Assembly: GCF_000732605.1 (NCBI RefSeq)
Contig: NZ_JPME01000007.1
Location: 1-64,000 of the forward strand
Direction: 5' to 3'
Source: Lacrimispora celerecrescens
GTDB taxonomy: Bacteria; Bacillota; Clostridia; Lachnospirales; Lachnospiraceae
DNA: 64,000 bases
In this document: positions 51,478 through 61,244 of the stretch, piece by piece
How the letters are laid out: every line of letters begins with the position of its first letter
Numbering within the stretch: the stretch's first letter is position 1
Position numbers and translations under genes: made by a program
The notes under the pieces: model-generated
Seen by the model: the letters and a program-made list of their open reading frames with translations, nothing else
The model's database searches: none
Told to the model about the DNA's origin: nothing

Positions 51478-54318
51478 TTAATCTGTTCGCAGATTATTGG
51501 AAACGCCGGAAGCGGTCCCGGTAAGAATATTAGCAGGATCTTCCAGATGAAAGTAATAATTGAATATCTCTTTTCCTACCCCGACCACATTGCCGGAACT
51601 GTAGCCATTGGCGACCCTCACAGTTACGGCTATCTGTGGGTCTTCAAATGGGGCATATCCTATGAAAAGTCCGTGGTTTGGCCGGGTCTTGGATTCCTCT
51701 GCTGTTCCGGTCTTTCCGGCAGCATTCACTTTCAAGTCTTTTAAGGTTGCATTGGTTTTTACCAGCTCATTCATACCCTTAGCCACATCATTCCATATAT
51801 AGTCCGGAATTGAAACATTGGACTGAAGCACAGGCTTAAAAGACTGAATCATATTGCCATCTGAATCTGTCACTTTATCAATCATGGAAAGATCATAGCT
51901 ATTCCCATGGTTGGCCAGTGTCGAAGTATACCGTGCAATCTGTGTCGTCGTATAGTTATGGGTTCCCTGTCCGATGGAAGAAGGTATGGCAAACCGGTCC
52001 GTAACATGTGGTTCCGCTTCTCCGATTTCAATGCCTGTCTTTTTATCCAGGTCCATCAAACCTGCATATTCTCTAAGCTTATCTAATCCCTTTTCTTCCG
52101 AAAACACCCCATCCTCTCCCGTTCCCAGCCGGTATGTAATTTCGGACAGATAGACATTGCAGGAATTTTTCAAGGCATCGGCACTGGAGAGAATCGGACC
52201 GTGTCCTGACCGTTTCCAACAGCGCAGAGGAGGCTGTACCTTATCAAATACGCCGGTGCATACGATACTGGTATCTGTACTGATAGCTCCTTCATTTAGT
52301 CCTGCAATTACCGTTATCGGTTTAAAGGTGGATCCTGGAGCCGTCAGCTGGCTGGTGGCCCGGTTAAACAGGGGAAGGGATAAATCTGCTGCAAGCTTCT
52401 GATAGTAATCCGTATCCATCTGATTTGCCAGCCGGTTGTTATCATAGCCCGGGTAGCTTACACAGGCCAGCACCTGTCCGTCCTTGGGGCTAACCACTAC
52501 AGCCGATCCGGAACAGGGGTTTAATGCAAGCTGGGCCGGGGTGATCTCCAGATTTTTTATTTTCTTACGGATAAACTGCCAGGCATTCAGCTGCCCATTG
52601 GAAAGAAGGGCATAATCCGGATCCTCTTTTGATAGGATTCCCTGCTCATAAAGGAGTTTTTCCACATCCTCCCCAGATAACGTACCTTCTGTTAACATTG
52701 TCTGAAATATCAGTAAATCAAAACCGGAATCTTTCTTTAAACTGTTGAGGATCATTTCTTCCGTCAGGCGTCTGCTGTTTTCAAGCGTCATATATTTTTC
52801 AGTGGAATCCACCTGGTTTAAATCAATCCAGCCATTTGCAATGCATTCGGAAAGATACTGGCGGAAGCTTTTTTCCTCCCGGTCCCAGTCTCCGCTTTTA
52901 TCGGAAAGAATCTTCTTCTTTCTTACCGTATCCAGAAGATAATCATAATAGCCTTTCACTTCACTGCTTAAGGAGTCATACCCGGAGCCAGAAACATCAA
53001 AGGAATCAGAAAACTCCCTAAAGACCTGCTCTTTCTTATTCATAAACCTTTCATAGACAGCTTTCTCCAGATCCGTTGCATCCGCTTCCTGTAACCGTCC
53101 GGTATCAATGACATGATTCTTTATTAATGCAAAATACACTTCATCCGATGAAATCCGGATCTGGGAGGCATCGGATGCTTTTGGCATATCCGCCCTTTTG
53201 CTCTCTGACATATTGGCAAGGAGAATACCGGCAATTTGCTGTTCCAGCATCTGATAAACTGCATTCTGCAAATCCATGTCAATGGTTAAGTAAATATCGT
53301 TTCCACTTTTGGGCTCACTGGTAATTTCCGGGTCCGATTTCCGGTTTCCAACGACATCCGTATAAAACTGTTCCATACCATCCTGGCCCCGAAGCCGGTC
53401 TTCCATGGACTTCTCAATTCCGCCTTTTCCTAAGGTGGACTGGTTCGTGTAGACGGTACCTTCCCGATTCCCTGCTTCCAGTTCATCGGCAGAAATTGGT
53501 CCGGTATACCCTAATATGGAAGAAAGGCTATCTCCTCCATAGTAAACGCGGATGCTGCCCTCCTGGATATCCGCCCCCGGCAGACTGCGTTTCTTTTCCA
53601 ACACCGCCACCATCGTTTCCTCAGACACATCCGAGGCGACCAGATATGGAAGATATTTGCGGTATGAATTTAAGGAAAGGCCGTAACGAATGTTTGCTAT
53701 CTGCAAAATCTCCTTAGGGGTAAGGGTATGAGGCAGTCCGTATTGATCCTGTTCCTCTTCAGTATAAGTATTCTCAATCAGGTACTTTTCCCTGCTGCAA
53801 ATTTTTTTCATGAGTTCTTCGGCTGTTCCGGCTTTTTGTTCTTCCGTTAATTCATCTACCGTACTCTTCCCATAAAAATCAGCTTTGAAACGGCTAAGCT
53901 TCCACCCATCTTCTGTAAACTCATAGTTTCCCTGTTCGTCCACAGATATCGGCAAAATGGTATTCAGTTTGTTTTCGTCCTGAACCAGGCGGATTAACTG
54001 ATAGGCAATCCCATTCAAGGACCGCTGACGTTCTTTGTTGGACCTGTAATTCTGAGAATCTTCCAAGGTAATATCATAGGAAAGCCGGTTAGAAGCCAGT
54101 AAGTTTCCATTCCTGTCATAGATATTTCCGCGGCTTCCGGCAAGTCTCTGGGTCTTCATAATGGAACTCATAAACTCTTCCTGATTTGCAGCCCCCTCCA
54201 GGATCTGAAGACGGTACAACCGTGTAATAAGCACCAGAAACAGAAATCCGAAAAAAACACCCAGGATCGCCAGTCTTGGAATCCGGTCCTCCTTTTTCCA
54301 TAATTTATGATTAAGCAA
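51478..54318 (-). CDS. class B penicillin-binding protein 2 (MrdA-like) with large insertion
   Basis: This 946-aa transpeptidase has a membrane anchor at about 15-36 and a dimerisation domain (GSRGNIYDRNGNLLASNRLS). The catalytic domain has S-T-F-K near 661, S-C-N near 719 and K-T-G near 868. Between the two lies an extra region of about 240 residues (about 365-600), so it is longer than the usual 600-700 aa; related clostridial PBP2 proteins also carry insertions here. The start is TTG at 54318 with AAAGGAG 7 bases upstream. It is the first gene of the two-PBP operon. Confidence 0.88.
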   Translation of the reverse strand: MLNHKLWKKEDRIPRLAILGVFFGFLFLVLITRLYRLQILEGAANQEEFMSSIMKTQRLAGSRGNIYDRNGNLLASNRLSYDITLEDSQNYRSNKERQRSLNGIAYQLIRLVQDENKLNTILPISVDEQGNYEFTEDGWKLSRFKADFYGKSTVDELTEEQKAGTAEELMKKICSREKYLIENTYTEEEQDQYGLPHTLTPKEILQIANIRYGLSLNSYRKYLPYLVASDVSEETMVAVLEKKRSLPGADIQEGSIRVYYGGDSLSSILGYTGPISADELEAGNREGTVYTNQSTLGKGGIEKSMEDRLRGQDGMEQFYTDVVGNRKSDPEITSEPKSGNDIYLTIDMDLQNAVYQMLEQQIAGILLANMSESKRADMPKASDASQIRISSDEVYFALIKNHVIDTGRLQEADATDLEKAVYERFMNKKEQVFREFSDSFDVSGSGYDSLSSEVKGYYDYLLDTVRKKKILSDKSGDWDREEKSFRQYLSECIANGWIDLNQVDSTEKYMTLENSRRLTEEMILNSLKKDSGFDLLIFQTMLTEGTLSGEDVEKLLYEQGILSKEDPDYALLSNGQLNAWQFIRKKIKNLEITPAQLALNPCSGSAVVVSPKDGQVLACVSYPGYDNNRLANQMDTDYYQKLAADLSLPLFNRATSQLTAPGSTFKPITVIAGLNEGAISTDTSIVCTGVFDKVQPPLRCWKRSGHGPILSSADALKNSCNVYLSEITYRLGTGEDGVFSEEKGLDKLREYAGLMDLDKKTGIEIGEAEPHVTDRFAIPSSIGQGTHNYTTTQIARYTSTLANHGNSYDLSMIDKVTDSDGNMIQSFKPVLQSNVSIPDYIWNDVAKGMNELVKTNATLKDLKVNAAGKTGTAEESKTRPNHGLFIGYAPFEDPQIAVTVRVANGYSSGNVVGVGKEIFNYYFHLEDPANILTGTASGVSNNLRTD

Positions 54319-54332
54319 AATGGTTCTCCTTT

Positions 54333-54383
54333 AATCTTACATTTGTAAGATTTCATTATACACGGATTTGGTTCTGATGTAAA
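54333..54383 (-). promoter_or_regulatory. PBP operon promoter with BlaI-type operator
   Basis: On the minus strand TTTACA (54378-54383) and TATAAT (54355-54360) are 17 bases apart. AATCTTACA-TT-TGTAAGATT (54333-54352) is a perfect inverted repeat with the TACA-nn-TGTA core, placed at the start site exactly as in the blaI promoter. Confidence 0.82.
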
Positions 54384-54505
54384 CTTTTTTTTTATAAAAT
54401 CACATCTGATCAGTTTCATCCCTCCTTTTACCCTCCCCACTCATAGATCCTTGCATATGAGAATAAATATAAGTAATATTGTAGGTTAAAAGAAAGGATC
54501 GAACC

Positions 54506-54925
54506 ATGGCCCAAACCGATAATTTCTATACCCTGAAGGGTTACTCCCTTTTGGAGCATACGCAAATCACCTCTTCCATGGAAGATTATCTGGAAATGAT
54601 ATGCAGGATCCATCGTGACGGCCAGCCTGTCCGCATCAAGGAGCTGGCCGAATGCCTGCATGTAAAGCCATCCTCCGCATCAAAAATGGTCGGAAACTTA
54701 AGGAAGCAGGGACTGGTGTGCTTTGAGAAATACGGCACCGTTTCTCTGACGGAGGAGGGCCTGGAGCTGGGAGAATATTTATTATTTCGTCACGAAGTCC
54801 TCCGCCGTTTTTTCTGCTACATCAACCAAAATTCCAATGAGCTGGAGCAGGTGGAAAAGGTGGAACATTTCATTGAGCCGAAAACTGTGTATAATATTGA
54901 AAAATGGCTGGATAAGTTTACATAG
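54506..54925 (+). CDS. DtxR/MntR-family metal-dependent regulator
   Basis: This 139-aa regulator has a winged helix at about residues 20-80 (SSMEDYLEMICRIHRDGQPVRIKELAECLHVKPSSASKMV) and a helical dimerisation and metal domain (YLLFRHEVLRRFFCYIN...EQVEKVEHFIEPKTVYNIEKWL). Its length fits MntR-type proteins without an SH3 domain. It starts after AAAGGA at 7 bases. It may sense Fe(II) or Mn(II); a link with the feo locus in this window is speculation. Confidence 0.85.
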   Translation: MAQTDNFYTLKGYSLLEHTQITSSMEDYLEMICRIHRDGQPVRIKELAECLHVKPSSASKMVGNLRKQGLVCFEKYGTVSLTEEGLELGEYLLFRHEVLRRFFCYINQNSNELEQVEKVEHFIEPKTVYNIEKWLDKFT

Positions 54926-54997
54926 AAACGCTTGTGTGATTTTATAATTCATCGTATACTATAGCATAACACGAACATTTCTAAGGAGGACAAACAC

Positions 54998-56194
54998 ATG
55001 GATAAGATTAAGATGACAACCCCCATCGTCGAAATGGATGGCGATGAGATGACCAGGATTCTCTGGCAGATGATCAAAGACCACCTTCTGCTGCCATTTA
55101 TTGATTTAAATACAGAATACTACGACCTGGGCCTGGAATACCGTGACAAGACAAACGACCAGGTGACCGTTGACTCCGCCAATGCCACCAAAAAATATAA
55201 GGTCGCCGTCAAGTGTGCCACCATCACTCCCAACGCAGACCGTGTAAAGGAATACAGCTTAAAAGAGATGTGGAAAAGTCCCAACGGCACCATCCGGGCA
55301 ATCTTAGACGGAACCGTGTTCCGCGCTCCCATTGTTGTCAAGGGAATCGAACCATGTGTGATGAACTGGAAAAAACCTATTACCATAGCAAGGCATGCTT
55401 ACGGTGATGTATATAAAGGATCAGAAATGAAGATCCCCGGAACCGGTAAAGTAGAACTTGTCTATACCGCAGAGGATGGAAGCGAAACACGGGAGCTGGT
55501 CCATTCCTTTAACGGTCCAGGAATCGTACAGGGAATGCACAACTTAAATGATTCCATTGAAAGCTTTGCCAGAAGCTGTTTCAATTACGCGCTTGACACC
55601 CGTCAGGATGTTTGGTTTGCCACTAAGGATACCATTTCAAAGAAATACGACCATACCTTTAAGGATATTTTCCAGGAAATCTTTGAAGCTGACTATGCGG
55701 ACAAATTTAAAGAGGCCGGTATCACCTATTTCTATACCTTGATCGATGACGCAGTAGCCCGTGTCATGAAATCAGAAGGCGGCTATATCTGGGCATGCAA
55801 AAACTATGACGGTGATGTAATGAGCGATATGATATCATCTGCATTCGGATCTCTGGCCATGATGACCTCTGTCCTGGTATCTCCGGATGGGGACTATGAA
55901 TACGAGGCCGCTCACGGAACCGTACAGCGCCATTACTACAAGCACTTAAAGGGAGAAGAAACCTCCACAAACTCCGTTGCCACCATCTTTGCATGGACCG
56001 GAGCACTAAGAAAGCGGGGAGAACTGGATGGAAACGCAGAACTGGCCGCTTTTGCAGATAAACTGGAGAAGGCGACCATTGATACCATCGAAGCCGGTGA
56101 AATGACAAAAGATCTGGCACTCATTACTACCATTCCTAATCCAACGGCATTAAACAGTGAGGAATTTATAAAGGCCATTGCAAAACGGCTGTAA
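54998..56194 (+). CDS. icd: NADP-dependent isocitrate dehydrogenase
   Basis: This 398-aa enzyme oxidises isocitrate to 2-oxoglutarate and supplies glutamate carbon. The sequence is of the eukaryote-like type II group: [17 protein letters not shown] at the start, [20 protein letters not shown] for substrate binding, [21 protein letters not shown] for the metal aspartates, and [14 protein letters not shown] with the NADP-contacting His/Arg. AAGGAGGACAAACAC precedes the ATG. It is a single gene with its own terminator. Confidence 0.95.
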   Translation: MDKIKMTTPIVEMDGDEMTRILWQMIKDHLLLPFIDLNTEYYDLGLEYRDKTNDQVTVDSANATKKYKVAVKCATITPNADRVKEYSLKEMWKSPNGTIRAILDGTVFRAPIVVKGIEPCVMNWKKPITIARHAYGDVYKGSEMKIPGTGKVELVYTAEDGSETRELVHSFNGPGIVQGMHNLNDSIESFARSCFNYALDTRQDVWFATKDTISKKYDHTFKDIFQEIFEADYADKFKEAGITYFYTLIDDAVARVMKSEGGYIWACKNYDGDVMSDMISSAFGSLAMMTSVLVSPDGDYEYEAAHGTVQRHYYKHLKGEETSTNSVATIFAWTGALRKRGELDGNAELAAFADKLEKATIDTIEAGEMTKDLALITTIPNPTALNSEEFIKAIAKRL

Positions 56195-56221
56195 AAATAC
56201 CTGGTTTCAAATAAACTAAGA

Positions 56222-56251
56222 CAGAAAAAGAAAGCCGCATAATCAGCTGCT
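56222..56251 (+). terminator. terminator of icd
   Basis: AAAAAGAAAGC (56225-56235) pairs with GCTTTCTTTTT (56239-56249 region), T-rich at the 3' side. Confidence 0.7.
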
Positions 56252-56280
56252 TTCTTTTTCCTTTCAGGAGGTATATAATT

Positions 56281-56829
56281 ATGGAATATAAACCAAAAGA
56301 AGTCCTGTTAAAAAACGGGACCCCCTGCCTCTTAAAAAGTCCCGGTCCGGGCGACGCATCCGCTATCTTAAGACTCATGAGCCAGACCTCAGAGGAAACC
56401 AGTTATATGTCCAGGTACGCAGATGAGATTAAAATCTCCATCCACCATGAACAGGATTTTCTCTCCTCCCTCCTTAGAAGCCAAAAAGATTTGATGATCT
56501 GCGCCGTGGTAGACGGGAAGATCATTGCAAATGCCGGAATCAACCCCATTGCATTATATGAACGTTACGCCCACCGGGCCACCTTTGGCATCTCCATATG
56601 CAAGGCATACTGGGGGCTTGGGATCGGTTCCCAACTCCTTTCAGCCATCATAAGGGGTGCCCGGGAAATGGGCTATGAGCAGCTGGAACTGGAAGTTGTA
56701 AGTGAAAACGAACGAGGTCTGGCTCTTTATAAAAAGTTCGGTTTTGAAATTTACGGTACCAGGGAGTACTGTTTTAAATACCGGGATGGAAGTTATGCAT
56801 CTGCCCATCTGATGATGGTAAGGCTTTAA
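56281..56829 (+). CDS. GNAT-family N-acetyltransferase
   Basis: This 182-aa protein has the GNAT acetyl-CoA motif (ISICKAYWGLGIGSQLLSAII, about 102-122) and the late motif ELEVVSENERGLALYKKFGFEIYGTREYCFK. It resembles RimJ/RimL or spermidine-type acetyltransferases that act on amines or protein N-termini. The ATG follows CAGGAGG. The substrate is unknown. Confidence 0.88.
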   Translation: MEYKPKEVLLKNGTPCLLKSPGPGDASAILRLMSQTSEETSYMSRYADEIKISIHHEQDFLSSLLRSQKDLMICAVVDGKIIANAGINPIALYERYAHRATFGISICKAYWGLGIGSQLLSAIIRGAREMGYEQLELEVVSENERGLALYKKFGFEIYGTREYCFKYRDGSYASAHLMMVRL

Positions 56830-56928
56830 AAAATTTACATATTTTTCCTAAATCTCTGTTCATATCATTATCAAAATGATATAATGAAGATTATTATATA
56901 ACATCTTGGTAATGGAAGGATCCCTGAT

Positions 56929-57807
56929 ATGAACTTAAGACATCTTACTATCTTTAAAACGGTGTGTGAAGAAGGCAGCATCACCGGAGCAGCCAAAGCG
57001 CTGTCCATGACCCAGCCAGCCATCTCCCACGCCATCAACGAACTGGAAGAATCCGTTGGTTCTCCTCTGTTTAACCGTGTATCCAGAAGAGTGGTCATCA
57101 ATGAAAACGGTAAATTTTATTTGTCTAAGGTCATTCCTCTCCTGGAATTGTATCAGGATCTGGAAAACTACTCCGGCACCCTGCATCTGCAGGCCCCCTT
57201 ACGGATCGGCTCCTGTGTAACCCTTGCCAGCTACTTACTTCCCAAAGTGGTGTCCCGCTTTACCCTGACAAACCCTGATACCCAGCTAAAGGTCACTGTT
57301 AATAATTCCCTTGAAATCACAAGTAAGCTATTAAAAAATGAACTGGATATCGGTCTGATCGAAGGTGTCATAGGTGATGAACAGTTGGAGAAAATACCTT
57401 TTTCTTCCTATCCTATCGCAGTGATCTGCGCCCCCGGCCATCCTTTTGCAGATCGCCTTGCACAGCCGGTGGCATTGGACCGGCTGATTGAGGAGCCGCT
57501 GCTTTTGAGAGAACAGGGCTGTACCATCCGGGATACTTTTGACTGTGCCCTGGCATTAAACAATTTATCGGCCGAACCACTCTGGTCCAGCACCAATTCG
57601 GATGTAATCCTGCAGGCAGTAAAGGAAAATATCGGAATCGGCATTGTTCCCAGGATTTTTGCCGATGAATCTATAAAAAGAGGGGAAATTACTGAAATAG
57701 AAGTGAAAAACTTAGACATCAGCTGTATGAATCATGTGGTGTTTCATAAGGATAAATTTCAGACAGAAGCATTCCAGGCATTTATTAACCTGGTGCTGTT
57801 CGAATAA
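56929..57807 (+). CDS. LysR-family transcriptional regulator
   Basis: This 292-aa regulator has an N-terminal winged HTH (MNLRHLTIFKTVCEEGSITGAAKALSMTQPAISHAINELE, written from the start) and a periplasmic-binding-like effector domain from about residue 88 (PLRIGSCVTLASYLLP). It starts after GGAAGGA. Its regulated gene and ligand are not evident; the divergent neighbour is the GNAT side only in tandem, so no operator could be proposed. Confidence 0.9.
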   Translation: MNLRHLTIFKTVCEEGSITGAAKALSMTQPAISHAINELEESVGSPLFNRVSRRVVINENGKFYLSKVIPLLELYQDLENYSGTLHLQAPLRIGSCVTLASYLLPKVVSRFTLTNPDTQLKVTVNNSLEITSKLLKNELDIGLIEGVIGDEQLEKIPFSSYPIAVICAPGHPFADRLAQPVALDRLIEEPLLLREQGCTIRDTFDCALALNNLSAEPLWSSTNSDVILQAVKENIGIGIVPRIFADESIKRGEITEIEVKNLDISCMNHVVFHKDKFQTEAFQAFINLVLFE

Positions 57808-57810
57808 AAG

Positions 57811-57845
57811 GCGCTCCATGGGGGATTTTATCCCTCTATGGAGCG
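57811..57845 (-). terminator. hairpin between converging LysR genes
   Basis: CGCTCCAT (57812-57819) pairs with ATGGAGCG (57838-57845). On the minus strand the stem is followed by CCTTTTATT, so it ends the minus LysR transcript and may serve both. Confidence 0.7.
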
Positions 57846-58733
57846 TCATATATATTTCTTAACAAAATCAAGAAACACTTCATCAGGAAGAGATAAAGGC
57901 TGATCCTTATGATACAGCGCGTATATCTTTCTGGTGAGATTTATGGGATCCTTAAGCTTTAACTCTTTTATTACTCCGTATTTACGTTCTGTCTCAATAG
58001 CAAGGACCGATAATATTCCGATTCCCTGATTATCCACCACACATTTTTTTACCGCTTCGATGTTGCCGATGGCCTGGATGTTCCTCTTCGGGAAGTTCAG
58101 GCTTCCAGCTGACTCTAAATATTTCACAATGGATGAGCGGTGATTGGTGGTCATGAGGGTTTCTCCTACCAGATCTTCCAGCGTAACCTCATCTTTCCTG
58201 CTTAATGGGTTTTCTACGGATGCAAAAAAGACCAGCGGATCGTCCATCAGCTCCTCATACATCAGTGACTCCCTTTGCGGTGGGAAAGGCTGGCTTACAA
58301 AACCCAGAGGAAAAACCTTAGCTTCAATATCCTCAAAAACATTCTGAGTGTACTCTACGTGATTAACCACGGTCACAGACGGATATTTGGCGGAGAAAGC
58401 ATGAATGATCGGCGGAAAGATATAAGTTCCGGGCGTACCGGAGCATGCTAAGCGTATTTCCTTGTTTTTCAGATTCTGGGAGGCGTATATCTCCTTTTCC
58501 GCTCCTCTCATGGTTTCTAAGACCGTCTCCACATAAGGCAGAAGCAGCTTCCCTTCCTTTGTCAAACCTATCCTGTTATTATCCCGTTCAAATAATATAG
58601 TCTCAAAATGTTTTTCCAAGCTTTTCATGCGTATGGAAACAGCCGCCTGAGAGCAGAACATCTCTGAAGCAGTCTGGGTAAAACTATGGTTTCCTGCGAC
58701 TTTTAAAAAGGTTTCCAAGGTTTCCAGATTCAT
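57846..58733 (-). CDS. LysR-family transcriptional regulator of the DASS transporter operon
   Basis: This 295-aa LysR protein begins MNLETLETFLKVAGNHSFTQ with the usual HTH (FCSQAAVSIRMKSLE) and an effector domain (EIRLACSGTPGTYIFPPII). The ATG at 58733 follows AAGGAGAATGATT and is preferred over the 58760 codon. It is divergent from the DASS anion transporter gene at 58976, so it probably activates that operon in response to a carboxylate. Confidence 0.88.
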   Translation of the reverse strand: MNLETLETFLKVAGNHSFTQTASEMFCSQAAVSIRMKSLEKHFETILFERDNNRIGLTKEGKLLLPYVETVLETMRGAEKEIYASQNLKNKEIRLACSGTPGTYIFPPIIHAFSAKYPSVTVVNHVEYTQNVFEDIEAKVFPLGFVSQPFPPQRESLMYEELMDDPLVFFASVENPLSRKDEVTLEDLVGETLMTTNHRSSIVKYLESAGSLNFPKRNIQAIGNIEAVKKCVVDNQGIGILSVLAIETERKYGVIKELKLKDPINLTRKIYALYHKDQPLSLPDEVFLDFVKKYI

Positions 58734-58928
58734 AATCATTCTCCTTAAAGTCTTTTGCATAAAATATATTTATGGAGATTATAGCAAATTCACAAAATTA
58801 TGTCAAATATTCTATTCTTAATAAACATTTCTTCCAACCCTATAAGATTATTTTATAAATTCAAGGATTCCTCCCCTAAGAATGAAATAAATATAAAAAT
58901 CTATCGTTGTACTTTTCTCTACAGAAAT

Positions 58929-58957
58929 TTTACACTTAGGCTACAATAAGATATTGT
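58929..58957 (+). promoter_or_regulatory. promoter of the DASS transporter operon
   Basis: TTTACA (58929-58934) and TATTGT (58952-58957) have a 17-base spacer. AAGGAGA follows before the ATG at 58976. The weak -10 would suit a LysR-activated promoter. Confidence 0.5.
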
Positions 58958-58975
58958 AAGAAAGGAGATGCTGCC

Positions 58976-60463
58976 ATGAATGAAGCAAAAGCAACATTGT
59001 CAGCACCAGAAATCAAAGTAAAAAAAGTCAAAAGCCCTTTTGAACTGAAAATGCAATTTTTCGGGCTTCCGGCCGCACTGATCGTATTCGGCCTATTCTA
59101 TTCCACCCCGGTCCCTGTAGGACTTTCTTATGCAGGAAAGATGGCTTTGGGGGTATTCTTAACTGCCCTTATTTTATGGGTCACGGAAAGCATTCCGAAT
59201 TATACGGTCTCCCTTCTTGTCATTGTGGCCCTTCCCCTACTTGGCGTCTGGGAAGAAGAAAAAGCCATGGGCGTGTTGGGCTATGAGGTTATCTGGCTGA
59301 CCTTTGCAGCCTTTATCATTGCCTCAGGCATGGAAAAAAGCGGTCTTGCAAAACGGCTTGCCCTAAATCTCATAACCAGGTTTGGAAAAAGCGCGAACAG
59401 CATTCTGCTTCTCCTGATGGCTACCAACTTCCTGATTGCTTTTGTCGTTCCCTCCACCACGGCCCGGGCGGCAATGATGTTTCCCATTGTCCTGCTGGTA
59501 ATCGAAGCATTCGGAACTACATTGAACGACCCGAAGAATAATCTGGGAAAACTTCTGGCCTTACAGGGAATTCAGTCCAATAACTTATCCACAGGGGCCA
59601 TCGTAACCGCAACCAGTGCCCAGATCATGGCCATCGGCTTTATTAAGGATTTAACCGGACAGAACATTTCATGGACCTACTGGTTTATTGCATCCGCCCC
59701 GGTCACCATACTCACATTGCTGGCATCATTTTTCATTGGAAAATTATTATTTAAAATACCTGCTTCCAATGCAAAAATAAACTTAAGCCTTCTGGAAGAG
59801 GAACGTAAAAATCTTGGTAAAATGAGTCTGGTAGAAAAGAAAGCATTGGTCATCTTTGGTATCACCATTGCCTTATGGGCCATTGATACCAGGCAGATTC
59901 ATTTATTCGGATTCCAGCTCAGCCTTGTAATGGTAGCTATTTTATCAGCAGCATTATTCTTCATGCCCTATCTCGGCATACTGAAATGGAAAGAGGCCAA
60001 AATTTCCTGGAATCTTCTGATTTTCGCCTGCGGGGCTTATGCCGCAGGAGTGGCTTTGGATGAAACCGGAGTAGCCGCATGGGGGCTTAACGCTCTGTTC
60101 GCCCACTTAGGCATTGAGAATATGAGCTTTACTGTAATATTTGCTGTCATCATGCTGATTGCCAGCTTCAGCCACTTTATCTTCACCTCCAAGACGGTGC
60201 GGACCATTATTCTTATTCCCACAATCATCGGCATCGCCAATGCAACCGGGATCAATCCTGTTGCCCTGGCCCTTCCGGCTGCATTTTGCATTTCCGATAC
60301 CATAACTTTGCCGCCTCATAGCAAAGTCAACTTAATCTATTACAATACCGGTTTTTTCAATGTCCTTGAACAAATGCTTTACGGCACACTGGTTCTGCTT
60401 GCCAAATGGGGCTTAATGATCATCGCCTCCCTGACCTGGTTCCGATTCATCGGACTGGTATAA
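58976..60463 (+). CDS. DASS-family dicarboxylate/anion symporter
   Basis: This 495-aa membrane protein of the SLC13/CitT family has about 12 helices, the SNT-like motifs (PSTTARAAMMFPI near 165 and FTSKTVRTIILIPTI near 405) and the final gating helices. It imports di- or tricarboxylates with Na+ or by exchange. It leads a three-gene set with a secreted protein and an ApgM-type mutase. The divergent LysR gene is the likely regulator. The exact substrate is not visible. Confidence 0.88.
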   Translation: MNEAKATLSAPEIKVKKVKSPFELKMQFFGLPAALIVFGLFYSTPVPVGLSYAGKMALGVFLTALILWVTESIPNYTVSLLVIVALPLLGVWEEEKAMGVLGYEVIWLTFAAFIIASGMEKSGLAKRLALNLITRFGKSANSILLLLMATNFLIAFVVPSTTARAAMMFPIVLLVIEAFGTTLNDPKNNLGKLLALQGIQSNNLSTGAIVTATSAQIMAIGFIKDLTGQNISWTYWFIASAPVTILTLLASFFIGKLLFKIPASNAKINLSLLEEERKNLGKMSLVEKKALVIFGITIALWAIDTRQIHLFGFQLSLVMVAILSAALFFMPYLGILKWKEAKISWNLLIFACGAYAAGVALDETGVAAWGLNALFAHLGIENMSFTVIFAVIMLIASFSHFIFTSKTVRTIILIPTIIGIANATGINPVALALPAAFCISDTITLPPHSKVNLIYYNTGFFNVLEQMLYGTLVLLAKWGLMIIASLTWFRFIGLV

Positions 60464-60482
60464 GAGAAAGGAAATATATCAT

Positions 60483-61220
60483 ATGAACAAAATAAAAAAA
60501 TTATCATATATCTCATGCCTCTGCCTGTTTGTCTCATTGGCGGCGGTACAGACCTCTTACGCAGGCGATGCCGGTAAAGTGGTATCCATGGAAGACCGGA
60601 TAACGCCTGATGGGCAAGATGCTATCATTACCCAGACCATAAATGCCAAAACCAATGAATCCGGGGAAGTCATCTTTCCCATTTGGAAAGATGCCGCCAT
60701 CGAATCCATAAAAACCATCTCCGGTACTCTGACAGCAGAAGAAGTAACTGAAAAAACAGATGGCGATCAGTCCTATTATCTGGCGGTGTTTGCTGAAAAA
60801 GAAAAGGAGGTTTCTTTTCAGGTGATTTTACGGGGGGAAGGATTTTACGCAGGAGAAACTGCGGATTTAGGCGATACCTATCCCGGCAATGCAAAAGAAC
60901 TCTCATTTAAGGCCAAAAACACCACCCCAATTTCCATCGGTTCTTATCAGATGAAAATTGCCGTTCCAAAGGGAAAAGAGCTTCTTAATATCGTGGATTA
61001 TTCCGACAAAAAGCCTTTCACCATCACCAGCGAGGGCGAATATACGTTCGGAGGATTTGATTTCGGAAAGGTTTCCCCGGGAAAAGAATCAAAGCTTGCC
61101 ATTAACGTGTTTGACAAGAAAAGCGGTTCCTCTGTTTTCCTATGGATCATCATTATTCTGCTGTCAGCCGGATTCATGTACCGCAATTTAGACCTGCTAA
61201 AAAAGCCGGTCAATGAATAA
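60483..61220 (+). CDS. secreted, C-terminally membrane-anchored protein of unknown function
   Basis: This 245-aa protein has a signal peptide (LSYISCLCLFVSLAAVQTSYA, cleavage near residue 27), an extracellular beta-rich body of about 185 residues (VVSMEDRITPDGQDAIITQTI..., GSYQMKIAVPKGKELLN) and a C-terminal helix (SVFLWIIIILLSAGFMY). It lies 19 bases after the transporter gene and just before the mutase gene, so it is in that operon. No known domain is recognised. Confidence 0.7.
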   Translation: MNKIKKLSYISCLCLFVSLAAVQTSYAGDAGKVVSMEDRITPDGQDAIITQTINAKTNESGEVIFPIWKDAAIESIKTISGTLTAEEVTEKTDGDQSYYLAVFAEKEKEVSFQVILRGEGFYAGETADLGDTYPGNAKELSFKAKNTTPISIGSYQMKIAVPKGKELLNIVDYSDKKPFTITSEGEYTFGGFDFGKVSPGKESKLAINVFDKKSGSSVFLWIIIILLSAGFMYRNLDLLKKPVNE

Positions 61221-61244
61221 ATCGAAAAGAGGATGAGTGATCAT

